DNA of 64,000 nucleotides from NCBI RefSeq assembly GCF_009193325.2, contig NZ_CP059856.1, forward strand, positions 434,001 through 498,000, written 5' to 3'. This DNA is from Bacteroides zhangwenhongii (GTDB taxonomy: Bacteria; Bacteroidota; Bacteroidia; Bacteroidales; Bacteroidaceae). Position 1 is the stretch's first letter; the number at the start of each line of letters is the position of its first letter. Shown here piece after piece: positions 47,944 through 57,998 of the stretch. The notes under the pieces were generated by a model. That model searched no databases, had not been told where the DNA came from, and saw only the letters and a program-made list of their open reading frames with translations. The position numbers and the translations under genes are program-made.

Positions 47944-49800
47944 ATGAAAACAATATACGGATATATAGGTATACTGATCGCAGCTTGTTTATTACAAGCC
48001 TGTGAAAGTGACTTAGACAAAGCCTATTATAGCGACGGACAGGCTCAGCCTGCTGTATTGGAGGCTTTACCGGAAACATATACCATCAACCCGCTTCAAC
48101 AAAATGAAGTTGCACTGACGTTCAAGTGGAGTGTACCCCAAATGGGATATAATGCATCGATCACGAACAATCTGGAGATGGATATAAAAGGCGAAAACAA
48201 CTTCGGAGATAAAAAAGTAATCTTATCTTCGTTGGTAGGCAATAACTCGACTGTTTCATTTACGAATAAAGAGTTGAATGACTATGTACTGTCTCTATTC
48301 AAGAATTATGCTGGTGAAGCAGGAATATACACCATAGAAACCGTTCATCTGGAATTTCGTGTAACCTCTGTCATTTCAGAGGCGAAAGCTCCTCTTGTTT
48401 CAAATATCGTTTCTTCCACTGTCACTCCATACGACAATGAAAATACAGGCTACAAAGCAGCGGTCATCACATCAACAGACATTAGCGAACTAGTTTTAGC
48501 GGCCGGTCAGAAAGAAGAAACGGCATTACCCTTAACGTGGCAACAGGCTTATTTGGGTGATAATGCAAGTATCAGCTATGCAATAGAAATAAATCTGCCC
48601 AAAACAAACACGGAATATAATTGGAGTAAGAAAGTGACTGTCAAGACTACTCAAGAAACCTCATACAATCTGACTCACCAAGATCTGAATGATGCACTTG
48701 TCAGTCTATTGGCAAAATATAGTAAGGAAGTAGGAAAAACAGAAATCAACCTCTCTGTTTCAGCTACTAAGAGCGGATATATCAAAGCGTTGGCTTCCGA
48801 ACCTCTGACTATCAGCATCACTCCGTATGTAGCTACTCCGACATTCACTACTGTTCCGGAAAATATGGATTTAACTTCCGGCACTTCTTATTCTCTAGCA
48901 TGGGAAGCTGTAGAAGGAGCTAAATACCAAGTGGAAATGGATATAAAAGACGCAGAATTCTCACAAAAAGCAATATTGGAAAGCGGTTTGACCAGTACAA
49001 ACCTAGATATAAACAATGCAATCTTAAGTAAGGCCATCAAATACCTAAAAATAGCACATAATGCAGTAACGCTTAGTGCAGAACAGGAGATAGAGTTTCG
49101 GGTAAGAGCTTATTTCGGCAATACTGAGACAGGAGTATTATCAGAAGCAAAAACTGTAGCGATGACTTATGATAATAGCGAGAATACACCGGAAGTATTC
49201 TATCTAGTAGGAGAATACTGTGCTTGGAAACACGATCAAACTCAAAAGCTATATAAAACAGAAAGTGGTTCGTACAAAGGACACATTATTGCAAAAAATC
49301 TTTATGAAGGGTGGAAAATCACAGACCAACCCAATTGGAATGGTAGAAATTGGGGAGCTCCAATCAATAGTGGAATCTTGACTCTAGGTAACGACAGCAA
49401 AAATATCACTTCTTACGGCGGTAACAACAATACCAGCTACACCGTAGAATTTAATCCAAACAACGGTCGTCTCACTATGAGCAATGAAGAAAAGTCATGG
49501 ATGTTATTAGGTGAACATAACAATTATTCTTTCAGTGATGAGTCCAAAATGGAAATCGTTTATGATGAAAGTAATAAAAAATGGTATTTACAAAAGAAAG
49601 GAGTGAAGATGCAAGCCGGAAATACGTGGCAAATACGTTCACAGATGTTGAACATGGAAGTGACTCCACAAAATACCGAAGGACATTTCGAAACGGATGT
49701 TACCGACGAAAGCCAATTTACCGTAAGCCAAACCGGCAATTACGAGATACGTTGGTATTTCAACGAACCGACTCCTTACGTAATAGTCATTAAAGAATAA
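47944..49800 (+). CDS. SusE-like multi-domain starch-binding lipoprotein
   Basis: A 618-aa lipoprotein (LLQAC, Cys about 20). The first 430 residues hold three SusE-type Ig-like modules (opening near INPLQQNEVALTFKWSVPQM, LAAGQKEETALPLTWQQAYL and PENMDLTSGTSYSLAWEAVE). Two carbohydrate-binding modules follow, one from VFYLVGEYCAWKHD and one from SWMLLGEHNNYSFSD. B. thetaiotaomicron SusE is about 387 aa and SusF about 485 aa. This longer protein may replace both. It overlaps neither neighbour once the start MKTIYGYIGI is used. Confidence 0.88.
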   Translation: MKTIYGYIGILIAACLLQACESDLDKAYYSDGQAQPAVLEALPETYTINPLQQNEVALTFKWSVPQMGYNASITNNLEMDIKGENNFGDKKVILSSLVGNNSTVSFTNKELNDYVLSLFKNYAGEAGIYTIETVHLEFRVTSVISEAKAPLVSNIVSSTVTPYDNENTGYKAAVITSTDISELVLAAGQKEETALPLTWQQAYLGDNASISYAIEINLPKTNTEYNWSKKVTVKTTQETSYNLTHQDLNDALVSLLAKYSKEVGKTEINLSVSATKSGYIKALASEPLTISITPYVATPTFTTVPENMDLTSGTSYSLAWEAVEGAKYQVEMDIKDAEFSQKAILESGLTSTNLDINNAILSKAIKYLKIAHNAVTLSAEQEIEFRVRAYFGNTETGVLSEAKTVAMTYDNSENTPEVFYLVGEYCAWKHDQTQKLYKTESGSYKGHIIAKNLYEGWKITDQPNWNGRNWGAPINSGILTLGNDSKNITSYGGNNNTSYTVEFNPNNGRLTMSNEEKSWMLLGEHNNYSFSDESKMEIVYDESNKKWYLQKKGVKMQAGNTWQIRSQMLNMEVTPQNTEGHFETDVTDESQFTVSQTGNYEIRWYFNEPTPYVIVIKE

Positions 49801-49826
49801 CCCATCCATCAAAAAAGAAAAGCTTT

Positions 49827-52256
49827 ATGAAGAAATATTTGATATATATATTATTACTGCTATTCACTGCGCCCTATATAAGCTCATGCAGTGACGAGTG
49901 GACAGACTCCGACAAACTGAGCCTCCTGACAAAAGCAGAAGAGGAAGAACCTATTGTAGAGGATGACATTGACATAAGCCTGCTGAAATTCGGTTTCAAC
50001 CTGAATCCCAAAGCCGAAACAAACGAGTTACCCAATGCGGACGAAGCTTTGGATATCTATTTTTATGCAGAAGGTAAAGAGTTGGCAGAAGGAGAAAAAG
50101 AATGCCCGTTATTGGGTTATCAAGAAGCGTGCTATCTCCATGCCGGTGTATATTCGGAAGGTACTTGGATGTATGTACCGGCTGCTTGGACAGAAGATAC
50201 CGAAAAATGTAAAATGTTTCGTGTAAAGGAGAATGTATGGAAAATCACCCTCTCACCTACAATACGCGATTGGTTCGGAAGCGGTTCAACTCCTATTGAA
50301 CAGTTAGGACTGATTATCCGTACTACCGATGGCAAAAAAGGAATAGAAGAAGATACCTTTGTCGATATTGAGGATGATAAGTACAACAGCTTTACTCCGG
50401 GTGAGATAAAGCTAGAGTCAATGCCTTCCGGACTGCAACATGGTATTAATATTATCGACAATCATACAGTAACTTTGGTACTGTATGAGAAAGACAAAGA
50501 CGGCAACCGTTATTACGATTATGCTTATGTCATGGGAGACTTCAATAATTGGAAACGCAGCAATGATGAAAACTCTCAAATGTATTATGACGAATCAGCG
50601 GGATGTTGGTGGACTACTTTAAGCGGTCTTGAGCCAACCAAAGAATACGCATTCCAATATTATCTGGGAAAAAAGAGTTCTGTAGAAGGAGAAAAAGATA
50701 CAGAACTACGTATAGCCGATCCATATACGGAGAAGATTCTCGATGCAAGCAGCGATTCCTATATTCCGGAATCCACTTATCCTTCGTCCCAACGTATCTA
50801 TCCAACGAAAGGGGCCGGAGTTGTTTCAACATTCAAGATACAGAAAGATTCCTATTCATGGGCACACGACAATTTCAAAATAGCAGATAAGAACAATCTG
50901 ATGATTTATGAGTTACTCTTGCGTGACTTCACCGAAACCGGAGATCTACAGGGAGCGATGCAGAAACTCGATTATTTGGAAAGGTTAGGTATTACCGCCA
51001 TCGAACTAATGCCCGTACAGGAGTTTGAAGGTAATGACAGTTGGGGGTACAATCCAACCTTCTATTTTGCACTTGATAAAGCCTACGGTACTTCTGAGAT
51101 GTACAAAAGATTTATTGACGAATGCCACAAAAGAGGTATCGCAGTACTTTTTGATGTTGTTTACAACCATGCTACAGGTAGCAACACTTTTGCCCATCTG
51201 TATTGGGATTCGAAAAATAACCGAACTGCTGAGAATAACCCATGGTTCAATGTTGAAGCCCGTCATGCTTTCAATGTATTCCACGACTTCAACCACGAAA
51301 GTCCATTGGTACGAGACTTTGTAAAACGTAATCTAAAATATCTGATTAACGAATATCATATCGATGGTTTCCGTTTTGACTTGACTAAAGGGTTCACACA
51401 AAACGGAAATAAAGATACGGACGTTTCAGGTTACGATGAGTCACGTATCAGCATTCTACGGGATTATTACAACGCTATCCAATCCGTATCTCCAGAAGCA
51501 GTAATGATTTGCGAGCACTGGACTGATTGGGCAGAAGAAAACGTATTAGCTTTAGCAGGCATACAGTGTTGGCGTAAAGGAAGTAACACACATGATGAAG
51601 GCTACTATCAATCAGGGATGGGGTATTCAGATCGCAGTTCCTTTAGCAATTTGATACAAAGTGGCGGAAACAGTATCCATTTTGGCGGATGGGTAGGTTT
51701 CATGGAAAGTCATGATGAAGAACGTGTAGCCTATAAAGCCCAAGTGTATGGAAACGGAAAAATACAAACAGATCTTACTACCCGCATGAACCAGCTTGCC
51801 GCCAACGCTGCCTTCTGTTTCACAGTTCCGGGTCCTAAAATGATTTGGCAATTCGGTGAATTAGGTTATGACGAAACACTTGGTGAAAAAGATGAAAAAA
51901 CAGCAAAGAAGCCGTTACATTGGGAATATTATGATGAACCTGCACGCAAAAGTTTGTATGATGTATATGCTAAACTACTAGATTTACGCAAAACGCACGC
52001 GGATTTGTTCGGGCAAAATGCAACATTCTCATGGAAAGTAGAAACTGCTAATTGGACAGGGAACACACCCCGCACCATCAGTTTGAAATACAATGATAAA
52101 GAACTCGTAGTCGTAGGAAATTTTGGAGATGATACCACCAACTATTCTCTGGGTTCTAACATCAAGTACAATTACATGACCGGTGACGAAGTATCAGGTA
52201 ATATAACGGTCGAACCACACAATTTCTTCTTAGGAACAAGTTTCAGACCTGAATAA
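49827..52256 (+). CDS. GH13 surface alpha-amylase with amino-terminal binding modules
   Basis: An 809-aa lipoprotein (lipobox YISSC, Cys about 21) cutting starch at the cell surface. Residues about 45-200 are a beta domain, about 205-340 a CBM48-like module (TLVLYEKDKDGNRYYDYAYV, MGDFNNWKRS). The GH13 barrel at about 340-710 has DVVYNH, GFRFDLTKG (nucleophile about D518), MICEHWTDW (acid/base about E563) and FMESHDEER (about D630). A beta domain closes the protein. Length and layout match the B. ovatus Sus amylase (809 aa, CBM98-CBM48-GH13) and not SusG of B. thetaiotaomicron (692 aa). Confidence 0.93.
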   Translation: MKKYLIYILLLLFTAPYISSCSDEWTDSDKLSLLTKAEEEEPIVEDDIDISLLKFGFNLNPKAETNELPNADEALDIYFYAEGKELAEGEKECPLLGYQEACYLHAGVYSEGTWMYVPAAWTEDTEKCKMFRVKENVWKITLSPTIRDWFGSGSTPIEQLGLIIRTTDGKKGIEEDTFVDIEDDKYNSFTPGEIKLESMPSGLQHGINIIDNHTVTLVLYEKDKDGNRYYDYAYVMGDFNNWKRSNDENSQMYYDESAGCWWTTLSGLEPTKEYAFQYYLGKKSSVEGEKDTELRIADPYTEKILDASSDSYIPESTYPSSQRIYPTKGAGVVSTFKIQKDSYSWAHDNFKIADKNNLMIYELLLRDFTETGDLQGAMQKLDYLERLGITAIELMPVQEFEGNDSWGYNPTFYFALDKAYGTSEMYKRFIDECHKRGIAVLFDVVYNHATGSNTFAHLYWDSKNNRTAENNPWFNVEARHAFNVFHDFNHESPLVRDFVKRNLKYLINEYHIDGFRFDLTKGFTQNGNKDTDVSGYDESRISILRDYYNAIQSVSPEAVMICEHWTDWAEENVLALAGIQCWRKGSNTHDEGYYQSGMGYSDRSSFSNLIQSGGNSIHFGGWVGFMESHDEERVAYKAQVYGNGKIQTDLTTRMNQLAANAAFCFTVPGPKMIWQFGELGYDETLGEKDEKTAKKPLHWEYYDEPARKSLYDVYAKLLDLRKTHADLFGQNATFSWKVETANWTGNTPRTISLKYNDKELVVVGNFGDDTTNYSLGSNIKYNYMTGDEVSGNITVEPHNFFLGTSFRPE

Positions 52257-52289
52257 ACAGCTTAAGTAGAATAGATTAAACATAGAATT

Positions 52290-52372
52290 AACGCAAATTA
52301 TCGCAGATAAATAAGAATAATTTCCCGAAAGAATAATCTTAATAATCTGCGATAATTTGCGTTAATCTGCGT
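52290..52372. repeat. Dispersed inverted-repeat element, copy 2
   Basis: Arms AACGCAAATTATCGCAGA (52290-52307) and its reverse complement (52346-52363), then AATCTGCGT, identical to copy 1 at 31356-31449. Also between convergent genes. Confidence 0.85.
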
Positions 52373-52391
52373 CTAAACAAAACAAGATCAA

Positions 52392-53156
52392 TTACACCTG
52401 TGTCTCTCCTTCGATGTATTCCTCCAGAAAGAGATTCTCTCCATCGAATACCGCATACGAGAAGAAATTAATCCAATCCCCGAGAATCAGCACACGGGAA
52501 GTTGCACTCAACATGAGATCCAGTTCAATATGGCGATGCCCATATATAAAGAAGTTGATATTCGGGTGGCTCTTCAGATATTCTTTGGTATACAAAACCA
52601 GATGTTCCTGATTCTCCCCCATATAATCCGGTTCCTTTCCGTCAATCCGTTTCAGTCGGCTATGCTTGGCCCATGTCAAACCCAGATCCACACTCCAACG
52701 AGGATGAATAGCAGAAAACATTCTTTGCAAAGTCGTACTATGAAACATTCGGCGAAGTAATTTGAACTTCTTATCCGGATCACCCAATCCGTCACCATGA
52801 GCCAAATAGAATTCTTTCCCATAGATTTCGGTAGTCAACGGTTCACGGTGCATAATGACACCACACTCTTTTGTGAGATAATCTCCACACCAAATGTCAT
52901 GATTGCCTATAAAGTAGTGAACTTCCACACCCATGTCCGTAAGTTCGGAGATCTTTCCTAGAAAACGAGTATATCCCTTAGGAACTACCAAACGGAATTC
53001 ATACCAGAAATCGAACATATCTCCCAGCAAATAAACGGCAGAAGCCTTATGTTTTATACTGTCGAGAAAGTTCACCAGGCGTCTCTCTTGTGTGCGACCA
53101 TGTTCAATGGCGCGGGACCCCAAATGCGCATCGGAAAGGAAATAAACGTTCTTCAT
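52392..53156 (-). CDS. lpxH: UDP-2,3-diacylglucosamine diphosphatase
   Basis: A 254-aa calcineurin-like phosphoesterase cleaving UDP-diacylglucosamine to lipid X in lipid A synthesis. Metal motifs: FLSDAHLGS (opening), YLLGDMFDFWYE, FIGNHDIWCGD, LAHGDGLG and YGHRH. In-frame starts at 53198 (GTG) and 53195 (ATG) abut the upstream stop. Homology starts at MKNVYFLSDA, so I use 53156. Confidence 0.9.
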   Translation of the reverse strand: MKNVYFLSDAHLGSRAIEHGRTQERRLVNFLDSIKHKASAVYLLGDMFDFWYEFRLVVPKGYTRFLGKISELTDMGVEVHYFIGNHDIWCGDYLTKECGVIMHREPLTTEIYGKEFYLAHGDGLGDPDKKFKLLRRMFHSTTLQRMFSAIHPRWSVDLGLTWAKHSRLKRIDGKEPDYMGENQEHLVLYTKEYLKSHPNINFFIYGHRHIELDLMLSATSRVLILGDWINFFSYAVFDGENLFLEEYIEGETQV

Positions 53157-53197
53157 AGGCTTTGAGTTGTTAGTTATAGTCAGCTTGTCACTCATCA

Positions 53198-53509
53198 CTA
53201 GAGAAAGCCTAGTTCGAGTTTCGCTTCCTCACTCATCATATCTTTGTCCCACTCCGGTTCAAACACCAGATTTATGATAGCCGAAGTCACTCCCTCCACC
53301 GATTCCACTTTCTGACGAATATCTTCCATGATAAAATCAGCAGCCGGACAATTAGGGGCGGTCAGTGTCATATCAAGTACTACTTCTCCATTATCGGAGA
53401 CATCTATCTTATAAATCAGTCCAAGATCGTATACGTTTACCGGGATTTCCGGGTCGTACACCGTTTTTAGCATAGCTACAATCTTTTCTTCTATTTCAAT
53501 CTTTTCCAT
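53198..53509 (-). CDS. SufT/PaaD-type iron-sulfur assembly factor (MIP18/DUF59)
   Basis: A 103-aa DUF59 protein. VYDPEIPVNVYDLGLIYKID and LTLTAPNCPAADFI-like (MTLTAPNCPAADFIM, with the conserved Cys) are diagnostic. It helps insert Fe-S clusters. It probably shares a messenger with lpxH. Confidence 0.92.
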   Translation of the reverse strand: MEKIEIEEKIVAMLKTVYDPEIPVNVYDLGLIYKIDVSDNGEVVLDMTLTAPNCPAADFIMEDIRQKVESVEGVTSAIINLVFEPEWDKDMMSEEAKLELGFL

Positions 53510-53533
53510 AGGTTCTTTCCGTTAATAATAATG

Positions 53534-53541
53534 CAAATATA
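53534..53541 (-). promoter_or_regulatory. -7 element of the DUF59-lpxH genes
   Basis: TATATTTG on the minus strand matches TAnnTTTG, 25 bp before the DUF59 gene. Confidence 0.4.
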
Positions 53542-53946
53542 AAAAAACTCGCTCACATACGGATGGATTTCGCAGGAATAATGCAAACTATGGAATTAAA
53601 GGGAGATATGCAGGCTTTACCTATATTCGTCCATTATGGGGTTTTGACCCGTTTCGGAGGAGTTAGGAAAATAAATTGCTACTTATCCGTTGCCGATTCA
53701 AGGTCGAAAGCAGTACGGAAAAAGGTCTTTGTACTACTCCTGACATCACTGTAAAGAACGCTGTTTCACTCATATTTTGCGAATACAAAGTTAATATTTT
53801 TTCGCAAAAAGGAGAAAATACAGGTTCTGAATGTCATGCATAGGGCTTTTTTCCATGTTCCGCTATATTCGTCATGCCATTCATTTGCTCGATATCCGGT
53901 AATTTTGCTAACAAAGTAAAAAATTATAAATCAAGCAAATGTCAAG
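53542..53946. other. Gene-free stretch between the DUF59 gene and integrase fragment
   Basis: I see no supported gene. A 63-codon plus-strand frame (53563-53754) has no recognisable motif. The segment 53755-53945 is AT-rich and leads into the integrase fragment. Confidence 0.6.
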
Positions 53947-54285
53947 GTGTCGTTCTACCTCAAAAAGAGCGAGGCGGATGCCAATGGAATGTGTCCTGTA
54001 ATGGCAAGGCTGAACATCGGCAAGTATTCTGAAGCGGCTTTTAGCGTGAAGTTCCGTGTGCCGCAGTTGATGTGGAACTCGGGACGTGCTTCGGGCAAAA
54101 GCGTGAAGGCAAAGGATATCAACAACCGGCTGGATGAAATCCGTGCGATGGCGTTGGGTGTCTATGCGGAACAGTCGGCTGTCCGTGACGGTGTGACTAC
54201 CGGGGATGTCAAAAGTCTGCTGGGTATGGCGGGTGAACAGACAACGCTATTGAGCTACTTCCGCACGTTTATTGTTCGGATGTAG
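53947..54285 (+). pseudogene. Tyrosine recombinase amino-terminal fragment
   Basis: A 112-codon frame beginning with GTG. SFYLKKSEADANGMCPVMAR, YSEAAFSVKFRVPQLMWNSG and VKAKDINNRLDEI match the arm-binding domain of Bacteroides conjugative-element integrases. The SAM-like core and the R-H-R-Y catalytic domain are absent. After LLSYFRTFI the frame leaves the family and stops within three codons. In-frame codons before GTG (NQANVK) fit the usual opening of this family, but an ATA stands where an ATG might be. It is a relic of a mobile element. Confidence 0.82.
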
Positions 54286-54636
54286 TTCAGGTAAAAGCAA
54301 ACTGCAAGTATCATCTTTGCATGTTTGAGCTTTATCATAATATACGTTTCCGATACACAACAACAAATATATCTTCTTGGGAATATCATCATAAGCCGCA
54401 AGTCCCAATTGTCCTTTTGAAGTTCTTTTTGAAAAAGCAGGAGTAAACACATTTTATTTTTTTCATTGTCAATAAATTGTAACTGCTTAATTTATTGATG
54501 TCCAGTAAAACCAACAAGTCTTATTTGACCTTTTATTTTCCTCTGACGGCCGACATATTCCCTGAAATAGGAGTTATCAAAGAATAAAACCACTCAGAGT
54601 GGGAGGTTAAACACGTTTATCGGACACTAATAATAT
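54286..54636. other. Unassigned segment between integrase fragment and IS982-type element
   Basis: No gene can be supported. Two short overlapping minus-strand frames (54247-54450, 54255-54452) run across the integrase junction and have no recognised motif. The end reads CACTCAGAGTG (an 11-bp palindrome near 54592) then the AATAT target duplication (54632-54636) of the next element. Confidence 0.55.
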
Positions 54637-55669
54637 AACGTGAGTTCGATATAATTCAAAACAAATTTAGTTGCCTGTCATTGATAACACTCACATCAAT
54701 GGCAGGCTTCTTCTCAAAGAAGCAATAAGCGGCAATGGCTGATAGTGCATTGGCGATGAAGTTGTTGAAGGACCGGTGCCTTGAGTGTTCTATTTGCGCG
54801 ATATTCTTCAATTCATCGTTGACCGTTTCAATCAAGGCTCTCTTCCTCAGCAGAATCTTATCGGCTATGCTCATCAGCGAGTTCTTCATATTGTTCTTTA
54901 CCTTGGCGACAAGCTGTATGCCATTAAGAAAGAGGTTCTCAAACAAGGCCTGTCCGATATACCCTTTGTCGGCACATAGCTTTCCTTTTATATTTTCCAA
55001 AAATTTTCCTTGTTTCAGGGGCTCGCGGTCATCCACATTGCCCGGAGTAAACATGAAGTTCAGTATCTCCCCTTTGTCGTTGATTATCAGATGAAGCTTA
55101 AATCCGAAGAACCATCCCATGGAACATTTTCCACGTTCGGCAAGTCCCTCAAAGGTCTTGTGAATCAGTATCCGCTGGTTGCGGCAGACACGCAAGGGAG
55201 TGGAGTCGACAAAACTGATGCCCGTACAGGTGCCCAGCAAAACCTTCTTAATAAAAATGGTCAGTGGAAGCAACACTTCCTTTTACAGTTCCACAAAGCG
55301 GTTGTAGGATACACGTTTGGGAAACAGGTGTGTCAGGTGTTTGCAGACATACTCCTTATAATAATGCTTGAAGCATCTGAAACCGCCCGAATGAAACAGG
55401 ATAAGAATAACCATAATTTCAGCATCGCTCATCCGGTTAGGCTTGTTACGGTGCTGATGTTTCTTGTCTTCAACCATATATTTTTCTTGTTGCAATGCAA
55501 ATTCTTTGCTAAAATCATCTGCCATACAATAAATCTCTGTAACTTTGGACTCTGGGAACATAGTGATAATCGTTTAAATGTTATAATTTAGCACTATAAA
55601 TTTAATACTTTTATCGCTATGTTCCTAATTTTCAGAGAAATATTTATTTGCTTATATCGAACCCACGTT
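54637..55669 (-). mobile_element. IS982-family insertion sequence, 1033 bp
   Basis: Terminal inverted repeats AACGTGAGTTCGATATAA (54637-54654) and AACGTGGGTTCGATATAA (reverse complement of 55652-55669) differ by one base. AATAT flanks both ends (54632-54636, 55670-55674). It carries one transposase frame on the minus strand broken by a stop codon. Length fits IS982 elements. Confidence 0.85.
54656..55561 (-). pseudogene. IS982-family transposase with in-frame stop
   Basis: A 302-codon reading frame. The amino-terminal 92 codons (NRMSDAEIMVILILFHSGGF, HLFPKRVSYNRFVEL) and the DDE domain (FVDSTPLRVCRNQRI, GFKLHLIINDKGEI, ADKGYIGQALFENL, KRALIETVNDELKN) are in one frame but separated by TAA at 55283-55285. 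The preceding FVEL and following KEVLLPLTIF are continuous family sequence, so a single base change (for example from GAA or CAA) created the stop. The catalytic DDE residues remain, but a full protein needs readthrough. Confidence 0.9.
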
Positions 55670-55723
55670 AATATAATAATTTATTGATATGAATCATAAA
55701 ATTAGTTATCGATTTTAATCTTG

Positions 55724-57988
55724 TCACTGTACCCAAAAGCGTTGAGTCGCTCCCCGCATACAGTCCGATCCCACTAACAATTCAAATTCTCCCGTTTCCA
55801 CCTCCGGTTGCAGGCGTTCGTTTAGGAAAGAGAGTGCCGAGTAGGGCAACGTGAACGAAACGGTTTTCGTCTGTCCGGCAGGAACATGCACCCGTTGGAA
55901 CGCTTTGAGTTGCTTTTCCGATTGGGTAATCCGACAATATAAATCAGTCAGGTAGACCTGAACAGTTTCATCGCCATCCATGTTCCCCGTATTGGTGACA
56001 TCTATGGAGAAATGAATATCCTCATCTTTCGCCAGTTTGTCATTCTCCATGCGCAGGTTCTTATATTCGTATGTGGTGTACGACAAGCCGTAACCGAACG
56101 GATACAACGGGAAGTAGCGGCTCGCAGGCATGGCGTTCTGTCCATACTCTACGATGTTGCCCTCGCGGCCGTAAGGACGGTGCAGCAGACACATAGGCAA
56201 ATCTCCTGTATGGCGCGGATAAGAAACCGTCAGTTTTCCCGAAGGATTGACCTTCCCGCTCAGGATTTCCGCCAAGGCATTGCCGCCTTCCTCGCCGGCA
56301 AAGAACATCATGACAATGGCATCAGCCTTATCCATCCAACGAGTCATTGTCACCGGACGTCCTTCCACCAACACCACTATCAGCGGTTTGCCTGTCTTAC
56401 CGATTTCAAGAATCAGTTCCTCTTGCATTCCCATCAGATCTAAATTGTTGCGGTCTCTCGTCTCTCCGCCGGTAGTCCAGTTGGCACCGCCCATCACCAT
56501 GACGCAGGCATCGGCCTCCTGTACGCACTTCACCGCTTCCGCAAAGCCGGACGTATCATTGCCGGTTAGGTCGCAACCTTTAGCGTATGAAATCTCCATT
56601 TGCTTTCCAAAGACATTTCTAATTCCTTCGAGCGGACTGACACCTTTTACACCCTTGGCTGAATAACCGCCCAACTGTACCACATTGGCATTAGGACCTA
56701 CTACCGCCAACTTACGCACACCGTTCAGCGGAAGCCGTTTTTTTTCGTTTTTCAGCAATACGATGCTTTGCCGTGCGGCTTCGCGTGCCAAGTTGCGGAA
56801 TTGCGGAGCGTCACACAACTTCTCCGCCAACTTCTCATCCACATAGGGATGTTCGAATAGTCCCATTTGAAATTTCACACGCAGGATATGACAGACGTTT
56901 GTATCTATTTCCTCTTCCGTTATCTTCCCTTGTCTCACCATCTCGGCTAACTTCGCATACGATTTGATACGAGGCAGCTCCACGTCCATGCCTGCTTTTG
57001 CACACAAAGCAGCAACCTCCAATTGCGTCGGGGCTATCTTCAAATGACCATGAGCGTGGCTTACCGCACTCCAGTCCGACACCACAAAGCCATCAAATCC
57101 CCATTCGTTTCGCAACACGTCTGTCAGTAGCCAGCGATTGGCGGAGCACGGCACACCATCAACCGAATTATAGGCAGCCATCAACGACTTCACGCCCGCT
57201 TCCTCCACGGCAGCCCGGAAAGGCTTCATGTGTATCTCGCGCAATTCACGCTCGCTCATTCCCGCATTGCCCGAGTCGCGTCCACCGTCTGTCACGAAGT
57301 TGGCAAGGAAATGCTTGGGACTGCAAACCACACCGTTCTTCTGCACCCCCTTTATAAATTCCACACCCATGCGTGAAGCCAAGAAAGGGTCTTCACCATA
57401 ACACTCTTCCATACGCCCGTGACGCGGGTCGCGTGCCAGGTCTAATGTAGGCGACAACACCTGATTAATACCACGGCTATAGGTTTCCCGACCAATCGCA
57501 TCGGCTATTTGTGCCATTAGGTCCACATTCCAGGTGCAGGACAGCGCTATCGACTGCGGATAAGAAGTGGCGCCTGTAGCACGGCAGCCATGTATAGCCT
57601 CCGCATCAATCATGACGGGTATTCCCAAGCGGGTCTCTTCCACTGCAATCTTTTGTATTTGGTTTCCTGTGATGACCGCTTTGGGGGCAGGCATATCTGT
57701 AGTGGGGCAACTCAAGTAACCCACTCCATGTTTTCCGAATTTCCGGCGGATATCCTCCATAGAATATTCTCCGCTTGTCTCGAATATCTCGTCGCCCTCT
57801 CCCAAACGCAGCGCTGACATTTGGTAGACTTTCTCTTCCAATGTCATTCGCTTGATTAAATCCTCCACCCGCTCATCCACCGATAATTGGGAATTCTGAT
57901 AAGGTAATGGTTTCTTGCCTGTTGGATGGGCAAGTAAACTTCCCGATGTGATGAATAGCGATGCCGCTAATAAATGTCTAAATTTCAT
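55724..57988 (-). CDS. GH3 beta-glycosidase
   Basis: A 754-aa exported glycoside hydrolase. Signal peptide MKFRHLLAASLFITSGSLLA. The GH3 amino-terminal barrel has DERVEDLIKRMTLEEKVYQM, HGRMEECYGEDPFLASRMG and the nucleophile in GFVVSDWSAV (about D305). The alpha/beta sandwich (from about 400) has LAREAARQSIVLLKN. A fibronectin III-like domain closes it. The sugar (glucose, xylose or other) is not settled by these motifs. The start at 57997 adds MIT before MKFR. It lies 10 bp after the sulfatase stop. Confidence 0.92.
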   Translation of the reverse strand: MKFRHLLAASLFITSGSLLAHPTGKKPLPYQNSQLSVDERVEDLIKRMTLEEKVYQMSALRLGEGDEIFETSGEYSMEDIRRKFGKHGVGYLSCPTTDMPAPKAVITGNQIQKIAVEETRLGIPVMIDAEAIHGCRATGATSYPQSIALSCTWNVDLMAQIADAIGRETYSRGINQVLSPTLDLARDPRHGRMEECYGEDPFLASRMGVEFIKGVQKNGVVCSPKHFLANFVTDGGRDSGNAGMSERELREIHMKPFRAAVEEAGVKSLMAAYNSVDGVPCSANRWLLTDVLRNEWGFDGFVVSDWSAVSHAHGHLKIAPTQLEVAALCAKAGMDVELPRIKSYAKLAEMVRQGKITEEEIDTNVCHILRVKFQMGLFEHPYVDEKLAEKLCDAPQFRNLAREAARQSIVLLKNEKKRLPLNGVRKLAVVGPNANVVQLGGYSAKGVKGVSPLEGIRNVFGKQMEISYAKGCDLTGNDTSGFAEAVKCVQEADACVMVMGGANWTTGGETRDRNNLDLMGMQEELILEIGKTGKPLIVVLVEGRPVTMTRWMDKADAIVMMFFAGEEGGNALAEILSGKVNPSGKLTVSYPRHTGDLPMCLLHRPYGREGNIVEYGQNAMPASRYFPLYPFGYGLSYTTYEYKNLRMENDKLAKDEDIHFSIDVTNTGNMDGDETVQVYLTDLYCRITQSEKQLKAFQRVHVPAGQTKTVSFTLPYSALSFLNERLQPEVETGEFELLVGSDCMRGATQRFWVQ

Positions 57989-57998
57989 GGTGATCATA

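Noticed and set aside
53563..53754. 63-codon plus-strand frame
   Set aside because: No ribosome-binding site, motif or context supports it.
54247..54452. Two short overlapping minus-strand frames
   Set aside because: They cross the integrase fragment junction in different frames, and neither resembles a known family.
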